Positions 33,258 to 42,512 of a DNA stretch of 64,000 nt are shown here, piece by piece. The stretch comes from Curvibacter microcysteis (lineage in GTDB: Bacteria > Pseudomonadota > Gammaproteobacteria > Burkholderiales > Burkholderiaceae_C). The notes below the pieces were generated by a model, which saw only the letters and a list, made by a program, of their open reading frames with translations, did no database searches and was not told where the DNA came from. The stretch spans positions 620,001 through 684,000 of the forward strand of contig NZ_JAQSIO010000002.1 of NCBI RefSeq assembly GCF_028649455.1, in the 5' to 3' direction. The stretch's first letter is position 1. The number at the start of each line of letters is the position of its first letter. The position numbers and the translations under genes are program-made.

Positions 33258-34484
33258 ATGGACCGCAGAAATTTCGTCAAGCTCGGTGGCGCCGCCACGG
33301 CTGCTCAGTTCTTGCCCACGCTGGCTTTGGCCCAGCAGGGCTCGGTGTTTCGCATTGGCGCGCTGAACCCGATCACGGGCGCGGGCAGCCCTTACGGCCC
33401 AGGCATGCAGCAGGCCATCCGCCTGGCGGTGGAAGAGGTCAATGCCGCCGGCGGCGCTGGGGGCTACAAGCTTGAGCTGTTCTCTGAGGACACCCAGACC
33501 AAGCCCGATGCCGCCGTGCTGGCCGCCAAGAAGCTGATCGAGGTGAACAAGGTGCAGGCCGTGCTGGGCACCTGGTCGTCGGGCGTGACGCTGGCGGTGA
33601 TGCCGCTGACCGATGCGGCCGATTTGATCGAGATGAATGTGTCGGGCGCGCCGGCCATCTCCACCCTGGACAAAAAAGACCTGGTGTGGCGCTTCCAGGC
33701 CACCAACGACCGCTTTGGCGCGGCGTTTTCGGAGATTTGCGCCAAACGCGGCTTCAAGCGCCCGGCGACCATGGCCTTCAACAACGCCTCGGGCCTGGGC
33801 AATGTGCAGGGCTTTGCCAAGGCCTGGAAGAAGCGCGGCGGCGAGGTGGTGGCCGAGGTGGTCTACGAGCCCAACCGCCCCAGCTACCGCAGCGAGCTGC
33901 AGTCCATCCTGAATGCCAAGCCCGACGTCATCGTCACCGGCTCCTACCTGCCCGACACCACCATCATCCTGCGCGAATGGTGGCAGGCCGGGGTGGATGT
34001 GAAGTGGGTGATCCCGGGCTGGGCCGCGAACCCCGACCTGGTCAAGGCCCTGGGCAACGAGGTGTGCGAGGGCATCATTTCGGTGGACACCGTGTCCAAC
34101 GAAAAGAGCGAGTCCTATGCCCACTTTGACGCGGCCTTCACCAAGGCCACGGGCAAGCCCGCCGCCAGCAATGTCTACGCCGCCATGGCTTATGACATGG
34201 TGATCTCGCTGGCCCTGGCCATGGAGGCCGCCGGCAAGGGCGCCACCGTGGCGCAGATCAACAGCAAGATCCGCGATGTGTCCAACGCGCCGGGCACAGC
34301 GGTGTTCACCTTTGCCAAGGGCAAAGAGCTGCTGGGCAAGAAGCAAAAGGTCAACTACGAAGGCGCCTCCAGCAAGCTGGACTTTGATGCCGCAGGCGAC
34401 GCGACGCCGGACTTTGGCGTCTTCATCATCGAAAAAGGCCAGTTGGTGCGCCGCGACGTGGTGTCCATCCCGGCCAGCCTCTGA
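33258..34484 (+). CDS. livK: Branched-chain amino acid-type ABC substrate-binding protein
   Basis: A 408-residue periplasmic binding protein (Peripla_BP_6, LivK-like). The signal is a possible Tat leader (MDRRNFVKLGGAATAAQF, cut after ALAQQ). The mature part shows IGALNPITGAGSPYGPGMQQ, the linker and RAC-type sensor region typical of this fold. Gene order (binding protein, two permeases, two ATPases) is complete. The ATG at 33258 follows TAAGGA; the open frame upstream is not used. Substrate is unknown and, with the amidohydrolase, may be an amide or peptide rather than leucine. Confidence 0.9.
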   Translation: MDRRNFVKLGGAATAAQFLPTLALAQQGSVFRIGALNPITGAGSPYGPGMQQAIRLAVEEVNAAGGAGGYKLELFSEDTQTKPDAAVLAAKKLIEVNKVQAVLGTWSSGVTLAVMPLTDAADLIEMNVSGAPAISTLDKKDLVWRFQATNDRFGAAFSEICAKRGFKRPATMAFNNASGLGNVQGFAKAWKKRGGEVVAEVVYEPNRPSYRSELQSILNAKPDVIVTGSYLPDTTIILREWWQAGVDVKWVIPGWAANPDLVKALGNEVCEGIISVDTVSNEKSESYAHFDAAFTKATGKPAASNVYAAMAYDMVISLALAMEAAGKGATVAQINSKIRDVSNAPGTAVFTFAKGKELLGKKQKVNYEGASSKLDFDAAGDATPDFGVFIIEKGQLVRRDVVSIPASL

Positions 34485-34581
34485 GCGGGCGACATCGCCC
34501 AGGTCGACGGCTGCGCTGCCCTGGCACCGTGAAGGGGCCGGGCAGGGCGCGGCGCGTGCGCGTGGTTTTTGAAGGAGGCCT

Positions 34582-35457
34582 ATGGTCTGGATCGATTTTG
34601 TGAACCTGCTGATCAATGGCGTGGTGGAGGGCCTGGTGGTGGCCTTGCCTGCCCTGGCCATGACGCTGGTGATGGGGGTGAACCGCTTTCCCAATGCGGC
34701 CACGGGCGACTTCATGACCGCGGGCGCTTTTGCTGCGCTGGCCATGCAGCTGCTGGCGGGTTGGCCGCTGTGGGCGGCCACGGTGGTGGCCGCTTTGGTC
34801 ACCGCTGGGGTGGCAGGGCTGAGCCATGAGCTGATCTTCCGCCGCCTGGCGCGCCAGACCATGGTGGCCTCGCTGCTGTCGGCCATTGGCCTGGGCTTTT
34901 TGCTGCGCAGCCTGATTGGCTACGTGGCGGGGCATGACCAGCGCACCTTCCAGATCCCGCTGGTGCGGGCCTGGAACTTCAGCGGTGTGCGCGTGCTGCC
35001 CAGCGACCTGGCGATTGCCGGCGTTGCACTGGCCAGCCTGGCCGTGGTGTTTGTGTTGCTGTTCAAGACCAGCTTTGGCCGCCAGTTGCGCGCCGTGGCC
35101 GATTCGCCCGATTTGGCGCGTGCCAGCGGCATCCGGGCGCGCAGCCTGCTGCTGCGCCTGTGGCTGCTGGTGGGCGCCTTGTCGGCCTTGGGGGGCGTGC
35201 TGCTGGGCAGCAAGGCCGTGGTGACGCCCGACTTTGGTTGGGAAAGCCTGATCCCCGCTTTTGCCGCCATGGTGCTGGGCGGCATTGGCAGCCCGGTCGG
35301 CGCGGTGCTCGGCGCCTTGTTGCTGAGCGTGATGCAGGAGCTGCTGTCGCCCTGGTTGGGGGCGTCGTACAAGCTGGCGCTGTCTTTCGTGGTGCTGGCA
35401 GGGGTGTTGGTGGTGCGGCCGGCCGGCCTGATGGGCCGGGTTGAGTTGGTGAGGTGA
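34582..35457 (+). CDS. livH: LivH-type ABC permease
   Basis: A 291-residue inner-membrane permease with eight or so helices. It follows the LivH pattern: GVVEGLVVALPALAMTLVMG, a cytoplasmic coupling segment RAVADSPDLARASGIRARSL and FAAMVLGGIGSPVGAVLG. It pairs with the LivM-like protein encoded four bases later. A GGAGG ribosome site precedes the start. Confidence 0.92.
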   Translation: MVWIDFVNLLINGVVEGLVVALPALAMTLVMGVNRFPNAATGDFMTAGAFAALAMQLLAGWPLWAATVVAALVTAGVAGLSHELIFRRLARQTMVASLLSAIGLGFLLRSLIGYVAGHDQRTFQIPLVRAWNFSGVRVLPSDLAIAGVALASLAVVFVLLFKTSFGRQLRAVADSPDLARASGIRARSLLLRLWLLVGALSALGGVLLGSKAVVTPDFGWESLIPAFAAMVLGGIGSPVGAVLGALLLSVMQELLSPWLGASYKLALSFVVLAGVLVVRPAGLMGRVELVR

Positions 35458-35461
35458 ACCC

Positions 35462-36340
35462 ATGACCGCCTATGTATTGGCCATTGGCATCATGGCCCTG
35501 ATCTATGCCTTGCTGGCGCTGGGGCTGAACCTGCAGTTCGGCCTGACCCGCTTGGTCAACTTTGGCGTGGTGGCCTTTTTGGCCATTGGCGCTTACACCT
35601 CGGCTTTGCTGTCGCTCAAGGGCGTGCCGCTGCCGCTGAGCTTTGCCGCCGCTGCGCTGCTGGCGGGCTTGAGCGCCTTGCCGATTGGCCTGCTGTCGCT
35701 GCGCCTGCGCGACGACTACCTGGCCATCGTGACGCTGGGGTTCTCGGAAACGGTGCGCATCGTGATCCAGCAAGAGGGCTGGCTGACCCAGGGCATTCAG
35801 GGCTTGCCTGGCATTCCCAAGGCTTTCGGCAGCTTGGGCTCGGGCCACTCCGACATGGCCTTGTTTGCCTGCCTGCTGAGCCTGGTGCTGTTGGTCTGCT
35901 GGGGCACCCTGCGCCTGACGCGCAGCCCTTTTGGTCGTTTGCTGCGCGCCATTGGCGACGACGAAACCGCCCTGGCGGCGCTGGGCAAGGACCCGGCGCG
36001 CTTCAAGATCCAGGTGTTCATGCTGGGCGCGGCACTGTCGGGCCTGGCGGGGGCGTTTTACGCGCACTTCATCACCTTCATCACGCCCGAGCAGTTCATC
36101 CCGCTGATCACTTTTTATGTGTGGATGGGGCTGGTGTTGGGTGGGGTGGGGCGCGTCAAGGGCGCGCTGTTCGGGGCCTTGGCTTTGATGGTGCTGCTGG
36201 AGGGCTCGCGCTTTGTCAAAGACTGGATTCCGGGCGTGTCCGAGGTCGAGCTGGCCAGCCTGCGCCTGGCGGCCGTCGGCCTGGCGCTGATTTTGATCAC
36301 CCTGTACCGCCCCAACGGCCTGTTTGGGGGCAAGCCATGA
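35462..36340 (+). CDS. livM: LivM-type ABC permease
   Basis: The second permease (292 residues), with YALLALGLNLQFGLTRLVNF, the LRLRDDYLAIVTLGFSE motif typical of LivM and the coupling segment RAIGDDETALAALGKDPARF. It lies directly behind livH and its stop overlaps the next ATG, so all four downstream genes are coupled. Confidence 0.92.
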   Translation: MTAYVLAIGIMALIYALLALGLNLQFGLTRLVNFGVVAFLAIGAYTSALLSLKGVPLPLSFAAAALLAGLSALPIGLLSLRLRDDYLAIVTLGFSETVRIVIQQEGWLTQGIQGLPGIPKAFGSLGSGHSDMALFACLLSLVLLVCWGTLRLTRSPFGRLLRAIGDDETALAALGKDPARFKIQVFMLGAALSGLAGAFYAHFITFITPEQFIPLITFYVWMGLVLGGVGRVKGALFGALALMVLLEGSRFVKDWIPGVSEVELASLRLAAVGLALILITLYRPNGLFGGKP

Positions 36341-37098
36341 GCCTGTTGCAAGCGCAAGACATCACCCGCCGCTTTGGCGGCTTCACCGCCGTGGACGGCG
36401 TGTCCCTGAGCCTGGCGCCGGCCGAGGTGCTGGGCATCGCCGGCACCAATGGCGCTGGCAAAAGTACCTTGTTTGCATCCCTGGCGGGCCAGCAGCTGCC
36501 CGACAGCGGGCAGATCCGCTGGCTGGGCCAGGACATCAGCCAGGCGCCCCCCCACCAGCGGGCCCGTGCGGGCCTGGTGCGGACCTTCCAGGTGCCGCGC
36601 GAGTTCAAGTCGCTGAGCGTTCTGGACAACCTGCTGGTGGCCGCGCCCCAGGTCCGGGCCGAGACCTTGCTGGGCACGTTTTGGACCAGCTCGGCGGCGC
36701 GGCAACAAGAGCGCGCCTTGGTCGAAAAAGCCGAGCAGGTGCTGGAGTTTCTGAACCTGAGCCGGGTGCGTGACACCCTGGCCGGGGGCTTGTCCGGCGG
36801 CCAGAAAAAGCTGGTCGAGCTGGGCCGGGTGCTGATGCTGGAGCCCCGCTGCATCTTGCTGGACGAGCCTTTTGCCGGCGTCAACCCGGTGCTGATCGAT
36901 GAAATTTCTGAGCGCATCCGCCAACTGCACGCGCGCGGCCTGGCCTTCATCATCATCGAGCACCACCTGCAGGCCCTGAAGGCTTTGGCCGGGCGCCTGA
37001 TCGTGATGGACCGGGGCCGCATCCTGGCCGAAGGCGAGCCCGAGGCCGTGTTGAACGACGCCCGGGTCCAAGAAGCGTACATGGGGGGCGTGGTATGA
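36337..37098 (+). CDS. livG: LivG-type ABC ATPase
   Basis: A 253-residue ATPase with Walker A GTNGAGKST, signature LSGGQKKLVELGRVLM and Walker B CILLDEPFAGVNP. The C-terminal part IIIEHHLQALKALAGRLIVM completes the family pattern. It starts at 36337, overlapping livM by four bases, and overlaps livF likewise. It powers import with LivF. Confidence 0.93.
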   Translation: MSLLQAQDITRRFGGFTAVDGVSLSLAPAEVLGIAGTNGAGKSTLFASLAGQQLPDSGQIRWLGQDISQAPPHQRARAGLVRTFQVPREFKSLSVLDNLLVAAPQVRAETLLGTFWTSSAARQQERALVEKAEQVLEFLNLSRVRDTLAGGLSGGQKKLVELGRVLMLEPRCILLDEPFAGVNPVLIDEISERIRQLHARGLAFIIIEHHLQALKALAGRLIVMDRGRILAEGEPEAVLNDARVQEAYMGGVV

Positions 37099-37796
37099 GT
37101 TGCCTGTCAATGCAAGGCGTGCGCGGTGGCTACAGCGAGGTCGACATCCTGCACGGCATCGACCTGCGCTTGGAGGAGGGGGAGATCGTCACCATCGCCG
37201 GCACCAACGGCGCCGGCAAGTCCACCCTGGTCAAGTCGCTGCTGGGCTTGCTGCCCCGGGTGGAGGGGGCGATTGAACTGAGTGGCCAGCCCATCACGGC
37301 CTGGTCCGCTGAGCGCCGCTTTGAGGCGGGCCTGGCCTATGTGCCTCAGGTGGCGAATGTGTTCCCGTCGCTGACCGTGCGCGAGAACCTGCTGGTGGTG
37401 CGCGGCGTGAAGGCGCTGCGCCAGCGCATGGACGCGGTGCTGGCCGACTTCCCCGCGCTGGTGGAGCGCCTGGGCCAGCCGGCTGGGCAGCTGTCCGGCG
37501 GCGAACGCCAGCAACTGGCCTTTGCCCGCGCCCTGATGCCCAGCCCCAAGGTCATGGTGCTGGACGAGCCCACGGCGGCACTGGCGCCGTCTTTGGTGGC
37601 GCGCGTGTTTGAGATGGTGCAGGCCCTGCCGGCCGCTGGGGTGGCCGTTCTGATGGTGGAGCAGCGGGCCCGCCAGGCGCTGCAAATCAGCGACCGGGGC
37701 TACATCCTGGACCAGGGCCGCTGTGTGCTGGATGGCGCGGCGGGCGAGCTGCTGGCCAACCCGCGCATGACCCAGCTCTACCTGGGCGGGCACTGA
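37095..37796 (+). CDS. livF: LivF-type ABC ATPase
   Basis: The second ATPase (233 residues), typical in size for LivF, with Walker A GTNGAGKST, signature LSGGERQQLAFARALM and Walker B VMVLDEPTAALAP. It is the last gene of the importer operon and is followed by a stable hairpin shared with the convergent pyrD. Confidence 0.93.
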   Translation: MSCLSMQGVRGGYSEVDILHGIDLRLEEGEIVTIAGTNGAGKSTLVKSLLGLLPRVEGAIELSGQPITAWSAERRFEAGLAYVPQVANVFPSLTVRENLLVVRGVKALRQRMDAVLADFPALVERLGQPAGQLSGGERQQLAFARALMPSPKVMVLDEPTAALAPSLVARVFEMVQALPAAGVAVLMVEQRARQALQISDRGYILDQGRCVLDGAAGELLANPRMTQLYLGGH

Positions 37797-37800
37797 GGGA

Positions 37801-37825
37801 CGACTGGGCCCGCGTGGCCCAGTCG
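37801..37825. terminator. Hairpin between livF and pyrD
   Basis: A perfect 10-bp stem CGACTGGGCC / GGCCCAGTCG with a 5-base loop sits between the two convergent stop codons. There is no T tract on either strand, so it may need Rho or act as an mRNA 3' barrier. Confidence 0.55.
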
Positions 37826-37843
37826 CTCGCGCCCGTTGACAGC

Positions 37844-38902
37844 TCAGCGCTTGGCCGCGTGCGCCTTCAGCGCCCGGGCGGCTTCGCCCACGAGTTCGGG
37901 GCCGCGGTAGATCAGGCCGGTGTAGATCTGCACCAAGCTGGCGCCGGCTTCGAGCTTGCTCACGGCATCGGCGCCGCTCATGACGCCGCCCACGCCGATG
38001 ATGGGGTAGTCCCGGCCCAGCGTGGCGCGCAGGCGGCGGATCACGCGGTTGCTGGCTTCGAGCACGGGGGCGCCGCTCAGGCCACCGGCTTCCTCGGCAT
38101 GCTGCTGACCTTTGACGGCGTCGCGGCTCAGGGTGGTGTTGGTGGCAACCACGCCGTCCATGCCATGGCGCAGCAGGGTGGCGGCAATGACTTCGATCTG
38201 GGCTTCGTCCAGGTCCGGCGCGATCTTCACAAACAAGGGCACGCGGCGCTTTTGCTGGACTTGCAGCTCGGCGCGGCGCGCGGCCAGGGCGGACAGCAAC
38301 TGGTCCAGCGCCTCGTCGCTTTGCAGCGCGCGCAGGTTCTTGGTGTTGGGGCTGGAGATGTTGACCGTCACATAGTCGGCGTGGGGGTAGACGCCGTCCA
38401 GGCAGGTCAGGTAGTCGCTGGTGGCTTGCTCGATGGGCGTAGCGGCGTTCTTGCCGATGTTCAGGCCCAGCAGCAGGGGCTGGCCGCCGGCTTGGCGAAA
38501 GCGCGCGCGCTTGACGTTGGCAATGAAGGCTTCCAGCCCATCGTTGTTGAAGCCCAGGCGGTTGATCAGCGCGTTGGACTGCGGCAGGCGGAACATGCGC
38601 GGCTTGGGGTTGCCCGGCTGGCCCTTGGGCGTGACGGTGCCTACTTCGACAAAGCCAAAGCCCAGGGCGCCCAGAGCGTCGATGCAGCGGGCGTTCTTGT
38701 CCAGGCCGGCGGCCAGGCCGATGCGGTTGGGGAAGCTCAGGCCCGCGATCTGCACCGGGTCGCTGACGCGGCGGCTGGCCCAGGCATGTTGCAGCAGCGT
38801 GCCTTGGGTGCGGGCCAGGGCGTGCAGGGTGAGTTCATGGGCTTTTTCAGCATCCATGCCGAACAAAAAAGGGCGGGCGAGGGCGTAGGGCAGAAGCGAC
38901 AT
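37844..38902 (-). CDS. pyrD: Dihydroorotate dehydrogenase (quinone), class 2
   Basis: A 352-residue flavoenzyme of pyrimidine synthesis that oxidises dihydroorotate and passes electrons to membrane quinone. An N-terminal amphipathic segment ([20 protein letters not shown]) marks class 2. FMN and substrate motifs include [39 protein letters not shown], and VNISSPNT with the catalytic Ser. The ATG at 38902 matches the family start; the longer frame to 38947 has no support. It is divergent from rpiA. Confidence 0.96.
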   Translation of the reverse strand: MSLLPYALARPFLFGMDAEKAHELTLHALARTQGTLLQHAWASRRVSDPVQIAGLSFPNRIGLAAGLDKNARCIDALGALGFGFVEVGTVTPKGQPGNPKPRMFRLPQSNALINRLGFNNDGLEAFIANVKRARFRQAGGQPLLLGLNIGKNAATPIEQATSDYLTCLDGVYPHADYVTVNISSPNTKNLRALQSDEALDQLLSALAARRAELQVQQKRRVPLFVKIAPDLDEAQIEVIAATLLRHGMDGVVATNTTLSRDAVKGQQHAEEAGGLSGAPVLEASNRVIRRLRATLGRDYPIIGVGGVMSGADAVSKLEAGASLVQIYTGLIYRGPELVGEAARALKAHAAKR

Positions 38903-38964
38903 TGGATAATTCGGTGCGTTTCGTGATTTCCCTCGATTTTCCCCCAACTACCCACCCCCTCCCC

Positions 38965-39651
38965 ATGAGCAGCACCTCTTACACCCAGGACGAACTCAAG
39001 GCCCTCGTTGGCCAAGCCGCACTTCAGTACGTGGTGCCTGGCGAAATTGTGGGCGTGGGCACGGGCTCGACGGTCAACAAGTTCATCGACGCACTGGCCA
39101 CGATGCGGGACCAAATCCCGGGTGCGGTGTCCAGCTCGGAGGCGTCCACCGTGCGCCTGAAGGCCCTGGGCATCCCGGTGCTCGATGCGAACGAGGTCAG
39201 CAGCCTGTCGGTCTACATCGACGGCGCCGACGAGATCGATGGCCAGGGCCACATGGTCAAGGGCGGCGGCGCCGCACTGACGCGCGAGAAGATCGTCGCT
39301 GCGCTGTCCAAGCGCTTTGTCTGCATTGCCGACGAGTCCAAAAAGGTCGCGGTGCTGGGCAAGTTCCCGTTGCCGGTCGAGGTGATCCCGATGGCGGCGC
39401 AGCAAATCATCCGCCAGTTTGCCGCCCTGGGTGGCCAGGGCAGCATCCGCCAAAAAGACGGTCAGCCCCTGGTGACCGACAACGGCCAGTACATCGTCGA
39501 CGTGCTGGGCCTGCAGATCACCGACCCGCTCGCCTTTGAGTCCCAAGTCAACCAGTGGCCGGGCGTGGTCACGGTGGGCGTGTTCGCGCACCAGAAGGCC
39601 GCCGTGTGCCTGCTGGGCACACCGCGCGGCGTGGAGACGCTGACCTACTGA
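38965..39651 (+). CDS. rpiA: Ribose-5-phosphate isomerase A
   Basis: This 228-residue cytosolic enzyme interconverts ribose-5-phosphate and ribulose-5-phosphate. The phosphate-binding [11 protein letters not shown], the DGADEID acid cluster, and [12 protein letters not shown] with its catalytic Lys are clear. The start at 38965 gives the standard length (E. coli RpiA is 219). The spacer to pyrD is short, so the two promoters probably overlap. Confidence 0.96.
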   Translation: MSSTSYTQDELKALVGQAALQYVVPGEIVGVGTGSTVNKFIDALATMRDQIPGAVSSSEASTVRLKALGIPVLDANEVSSLSVYIDGADEIDGQGHMVKGGGAALTREKIVAALSKRFVCIADESKKVAVLGKFPLPVEVIPMAAQQIIRQFAALGGQGSIRQKDGQPLVTDNGQYIVDVLGLQITDPLAFESQVNQWPGVVTVGVFAHQKAAVCLLGTPRGVETLTY

Positions 39652-39684
39652 GGGGTCGCTGTTCCAGGCCTTGGTCTGGAGGAC

Positions 39685-39724
39685 GGTCAGGCTGTCGGGG
39701 CCATCCTGTGCCCCAGCGCTGACC
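39685..39724. terminator. Possible bidirectional hairpin between rpiA and the Bug gene
   Basis: GGTCAG (39685-39690) pairs with CTGACC (39719-39724), with an inner GGGGC/GCCCC stem and an asymmetric loop. It lies between convergent genes but lacks a T tract, so the call is tentative. Confidence 0.35.
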
Positions 39725-39725
39725 C

Positions 39726-40706
39726 TCAGTCCAGCGTCGCCCCGGAGGTTTTCACGCGCTCGCCTTGCACCTTGAGGTCGCGTGCCAAAAACGCCTTGTA
39801 CTCGGCCGGGCTGGAGCCCACGGCCACATAGGAGTAGGCGTCGATCTGGGCTTTGCGGAAGTCCGGCGCCATCAGCACACGGCGCAGGTCGGCGGCGATC
39901 TTGTCGACCACTGCGGCCGGGGTGCCGGCCGGGGCCACGAGGCCGATGTTGAAGACGGCGTCGATGTCCTGGACGCCGGCCTCCTTGAAGGTGGGCACCT
40001 CGGGCAGGGCCACGCTGCGGGCCTCAGACGAGATGGCCAGCGCCTTGAGCTTGCCCGCCTTGACGTGCTGCTCGATCACCGATACGCCCAACACCGCCGA
40101 GTCCACCTGGCCCGAAATCACCTCGGGGATCAGCGGCGCCGCGCCCTTGTAGGGGATGTGCACCATGTCCAGCCCTTCTTGCTTGGCAAACATCGCCAGC
40201 GGCAGGTGCACGATGCCGCCCGCGCCCGAGGAGCCATAGCTCATCGGCTTGTCCTTGGCGGCTTTGGCTTGCTGGATGAACGCCTTGAGCGTGTTGGCCT
40301 TGGCGTTGGCGGGCACAAAAAACACCATGGGCACGCTGATCAGGCGGGTCACGGGCGTGAAGTCCTTTTCAGCGTTGTAGGGCAGCTTCTTGTAGAGGTG
40401 CGGGTTCATGGTGAGCGCGGCCTCGGTGGCGGCCAGCAGGGTGTAGCCGTCGGGCGCGCTCTTGGCCACGAACTCGGCCCCAATGATCTCGTTGGCCCCT
40501 GACTTGTTGAGCACCAGCACGGGCTGGCCCCATTCCTTGTCGAGTCGCGTGCCCAGGGCACGCATCAGGTTGTCCACCGGACCGCCGGGGGCGTAGGGCA
40601 CGACGATGGTGACCGGCTTGGCCGGGAAGGTCTGGGCCTGCAGGGGGGGCGACAGCAGCAGGGCCAGCGCCGAGGCGGCGAGTGGGAGGAAAGTGCGTTT
40701 TTTCAT
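39726..40706 (-). CDS. Bug family (TctC-like) solute-binding protein 1
   Basis: A 326-residue periplasmic binding protein. Signal peptide MKKRTFLPLAASALALLLSP ends at LQAQ; then the Bug hallmarks FPAKPVTIVVPYAPGGPVDN, VLNKSGANEIIGAEFVAKSA and PDGYTLL appear. Such proteins bind organic acids for tripartite tricarboxylate transporters, but most, as here, lack TctA/TctB nearby. A second Bug gene and a CatC-like gene lie upstream on the same strand. Confidence 0.92.
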   Translation of the reverse strand: MKKRTFLPLAASALALLLSPPLQAQTFPAKPVTIVVPYAPGGPVDNLMRALGTRLDKEWGQPVLVLNKSGANEIIGAEFVAKSAPDGYTLLAATEAALTMNPHLYKKLPYNAEKDFTPVTRLISVPMVFFVPANAKANTLKAFIQQAKAAKDKPMSYGSSGAGGIVHLPLAMFAKQEGLDMVHIPYKGAAPLIPEVISGQVDSAVLGVSVIEQHVKAGKLKALAISSEARSVALPEVPTFKEAGVQDIDAVFNIGLVAPAGTPAAVVDKIAADLRRVLMAPDFRKAQIDAYSYVAVGSSPAEYKAFLARDLKVQGERVKTSGATLD

Positions 40707-40737
40707 GGTGCAAAAGCGCCTCGGGGGCGTGAGGGAA

Positions 40738-41733
40738 TCAGTCGGGGCGGATGCCGCGTTGGGTGATCAGCTGGGTCCAGCGCGTGGACTCACGCGCGAG
40801 GTGGACGGCCAGTTCGTCGGGGCTGGAGCCCACGGCTTCGGCGCCAATGGCCTCGAAGCGGGCCTGAACCTCGGGCTGCTTCAGGGCGTTGACCAGCGCG
40901 GCCTGCAGCTTGTTCAGCACGGGCTTGGGCGTGCCGGCCGGCACGAAGGCGGCGAACCACGGCGAGACCTCGTAGTCGGGCACGCCTGCCTCGGCCAGGG
41001 TGGGCACCTGGGGCAGGGCGGCTGAGCGTTTCGCGGTGGTCACGGCCAGCGCACGCAGTTTGCCGGATTGCAGGTGCGGCCGCGCCGAGGTGATGCTGTC
41101 AAATATCAGGTCGATCTGCCCCCCGAGCAGGTCGGTCAGCGCGGGGCTGCTGCCTTTGTAGGGCACGTGCACCAGGTCGAGTTGCGCCATCGAGCTGAAC
41201 ACCTCGCCCGCCAGGTGGATGGAGGTGCCGTTGCCGGCCGACCCGTAGGTGATCTTGCCCGGCGACTGGCGAGCCGCGGTGATCAACTCGTCGACCGAGC
41301 GCAGCTTGCTCTGGCTGGCGTTGACCACCAGCACATTGGGCACCACGGCCAGCAAGCTGACCGGGGCAAAGTCCTTGATCGGGTCGTAGCTCAGCTTGCC
41401 ATACAGCGGCTTGTTGGTGGCCATGCCGATGGAGGTGATCATCAAGGTGTAGCCATCGGCAGGCGACTTGGCGACCAGGTCGGCGCCGATGTTGCCGCCC
41501 GCGCCGGGCCGGTTCTCGATCACAAAAGGCTGGCCCAAGGTCTTGCCAGCGCGCTCGCCCAGGGTGCGCGCAATGGCGTCCATGGCGCCACCGGGCGGGA
41601 AGGGCACCACCCAGCGGATGGGCTTGTTGGGCCAGTCGGTGCTGGCGCTGCTCGGGGTCTGGCCCTGGGCGCTGATCGCACCGAGCACCAGGCTCAGACC
41701 CAGCAGTCGGGGCAGCCAGGAGGTGGTTGTCAT
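40738..41733 (-). CDS. Bug family (TctC-like) solute-binding protein 2
   Basis: This 331-residue paralogue of the adjacent gene has a signal peptide (LPRLLGLSLVLGAISAQGQ) and the motifs WPNKPIRWVVPFPPGGAMDA, IENRPGAGGNIGADLVAKSP and PDGYTLM. It probably binds a carboxylate or aromatic breakdown product. The two Bug genes, 31 bases apart, are probably co-transcribed with the CatC-like gene. Confidence 0.92.
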   Translation of the reverse strand: MTTTSWLPRLLGLSLVLGAISAQGQTPSSASTDWPNKPIRWVVPFPPGGAMDAIARTLGERAGKTLGQPFVIENRPGAGGNIGADLVAKSPADGYTLMITSIGMATNKPLYGKLSYDPIKDFAPVSLLAVVPNVLVVNASQSKLRSVDELITAARQSPGKITYGSAGNGTSIHLAGEVFSSMAQLDLVHVPYKGSSPALTDLLGGQIDLIFDSITSARPHLQSGKLRALAVTTAKRSAALPQVPTLAEAGVPDYEVSPWFAAFVPAGTPKPVLNKLQAALVNALKQPEVQARFEAIGAEAVGSSPDELAVHLARESTRWTQLITQRGIRPD

Positions 41734-41767
41734 GGTTCGTCTCCGTTTTTTTCTAGGGCTGGGGACG

Positions 41768-42046
41768 TCAGGCGATGGCCGAGGGGTGCTGTGCCAGCGG
41801 CGTGACGTGGATCTTCATGTACGGGAACAAGGGCAGGCCTGACAGCAGGGTGTGCAGCTCGTCGTTGGAGCCGACATCAAACACGCTGTAGTTGGCGTAC
41901 TCGCCCACCACGCGCCACAGGTGGCGCCAGCGGCCGTCGTTTTGCAGCGCTTGGGCGTAGGCTTTTTCGCGTGCCTTGATGTCGGCGGCCTGTGCATCGG
42001 GCAGGTCATGGGGGATGTTCACATCCATGCGAACCAGGAACAACAT
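41768..42046 (-). CDS. Muconolactone delta-isomerase-like protein (CatC family)
   Basis: A 92-residue protein matching the whole length of muconolactone isomerase: MLFLVRMDVNIPHDLP at the start, then RWRHLWRVVGEYANYSVFDV and LPLFPYMKIHVTPLAQHPS. CatC isomerises muconolactone in the catechol ortho-cleavage pathway and forms a decamer. No catA or catB is in the window; with the Bug genes it may serve an uncharacterised lactone route. Confidence 0.85.
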   Translation of the reverse strand: MLFLVRMDVNIPHDLPDAQAADIKAREKAYAQALQNDGRWRHLWRVVGEYANYSVFDVGSNDELHTLLSGLPLFPYMKIHVTPLAQHPSAIA

Positions 42047-42512
42047 GAGTGGCTTTCCTTGAAGTGATGAAGTAGGGGGCGGGGCGCGGGCTGCGGCCAG
42101 GCAGGCATGGGACTCTGCGGTCGGATCGCACCCCAGGGCCGCTGGTGCGGCTGGAGGCTCGGAATGTCCAGGATGCGAGCCTTGGTGCGCTCGCTGGGGA
42201 AACGTCCCGTCATGCCGCGGGTCTTTGCTTGGAGGTTGAAAACAGGGTCCGAGGCTAGTGGCAAGCGGCAGCTTGATCTAATGATTTATTTGGGATGGAT
42301 CGTTCGACGTCTTCAAACGATCTGGCTGGCCCGAGTGGGCAATGAGCCGGGGGCGCAGGCCGGGTCCCGGCCGCGTGTCCAGTCCCGCCGGCTCGAATGA
42401 GCCTTCACAATGGGCGCGGCGCGCGCTCTGGCAAAGTGGAGCCCAGCGCCGCGGGCGCCCATGCTGATGACCGCCTGTTTGACCTGCTCCCCGGCTCGTT
42501 TTTCCCTTGCCC
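42047..42512. other. Divergent intergenic region between the CatC-like gene and the MocR gene
   Basis: This 466-base stretch carries no convincing gene. It should contain promoters for both directions. A perfect dyad lies at 42298-42322 (listed separately) within a locally AT-richer part. Confidence 0.5.
42298..42322. promoter_or_regulatory. Dyad GATCGTT-N11-AACGATC
   Basis: A perfect 7-bp inverted repeat with an 11-base spacer in the divergent region, about 190 bases before the MocR-type gene and 250 before the CatC-like gene. It is a candidate operator, possibly for the adjacent regulator, although MocR proteins often prefer direct repeats. Confidence 0.35.

Noticed and set aside
33018-34886. 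A 622-residue open frame on the minus strand across the amidohydrolase-livK-livH region
   Set aside because: It crosses three real genes and their spacers in antisense; composition is typical of GC-driven shadows.
42107-42400. A 97-residue plus-strand frame in the gap before the MocR gene
   Set aside because: No motif or ribosome site, and the region should hold the divergent promoters.
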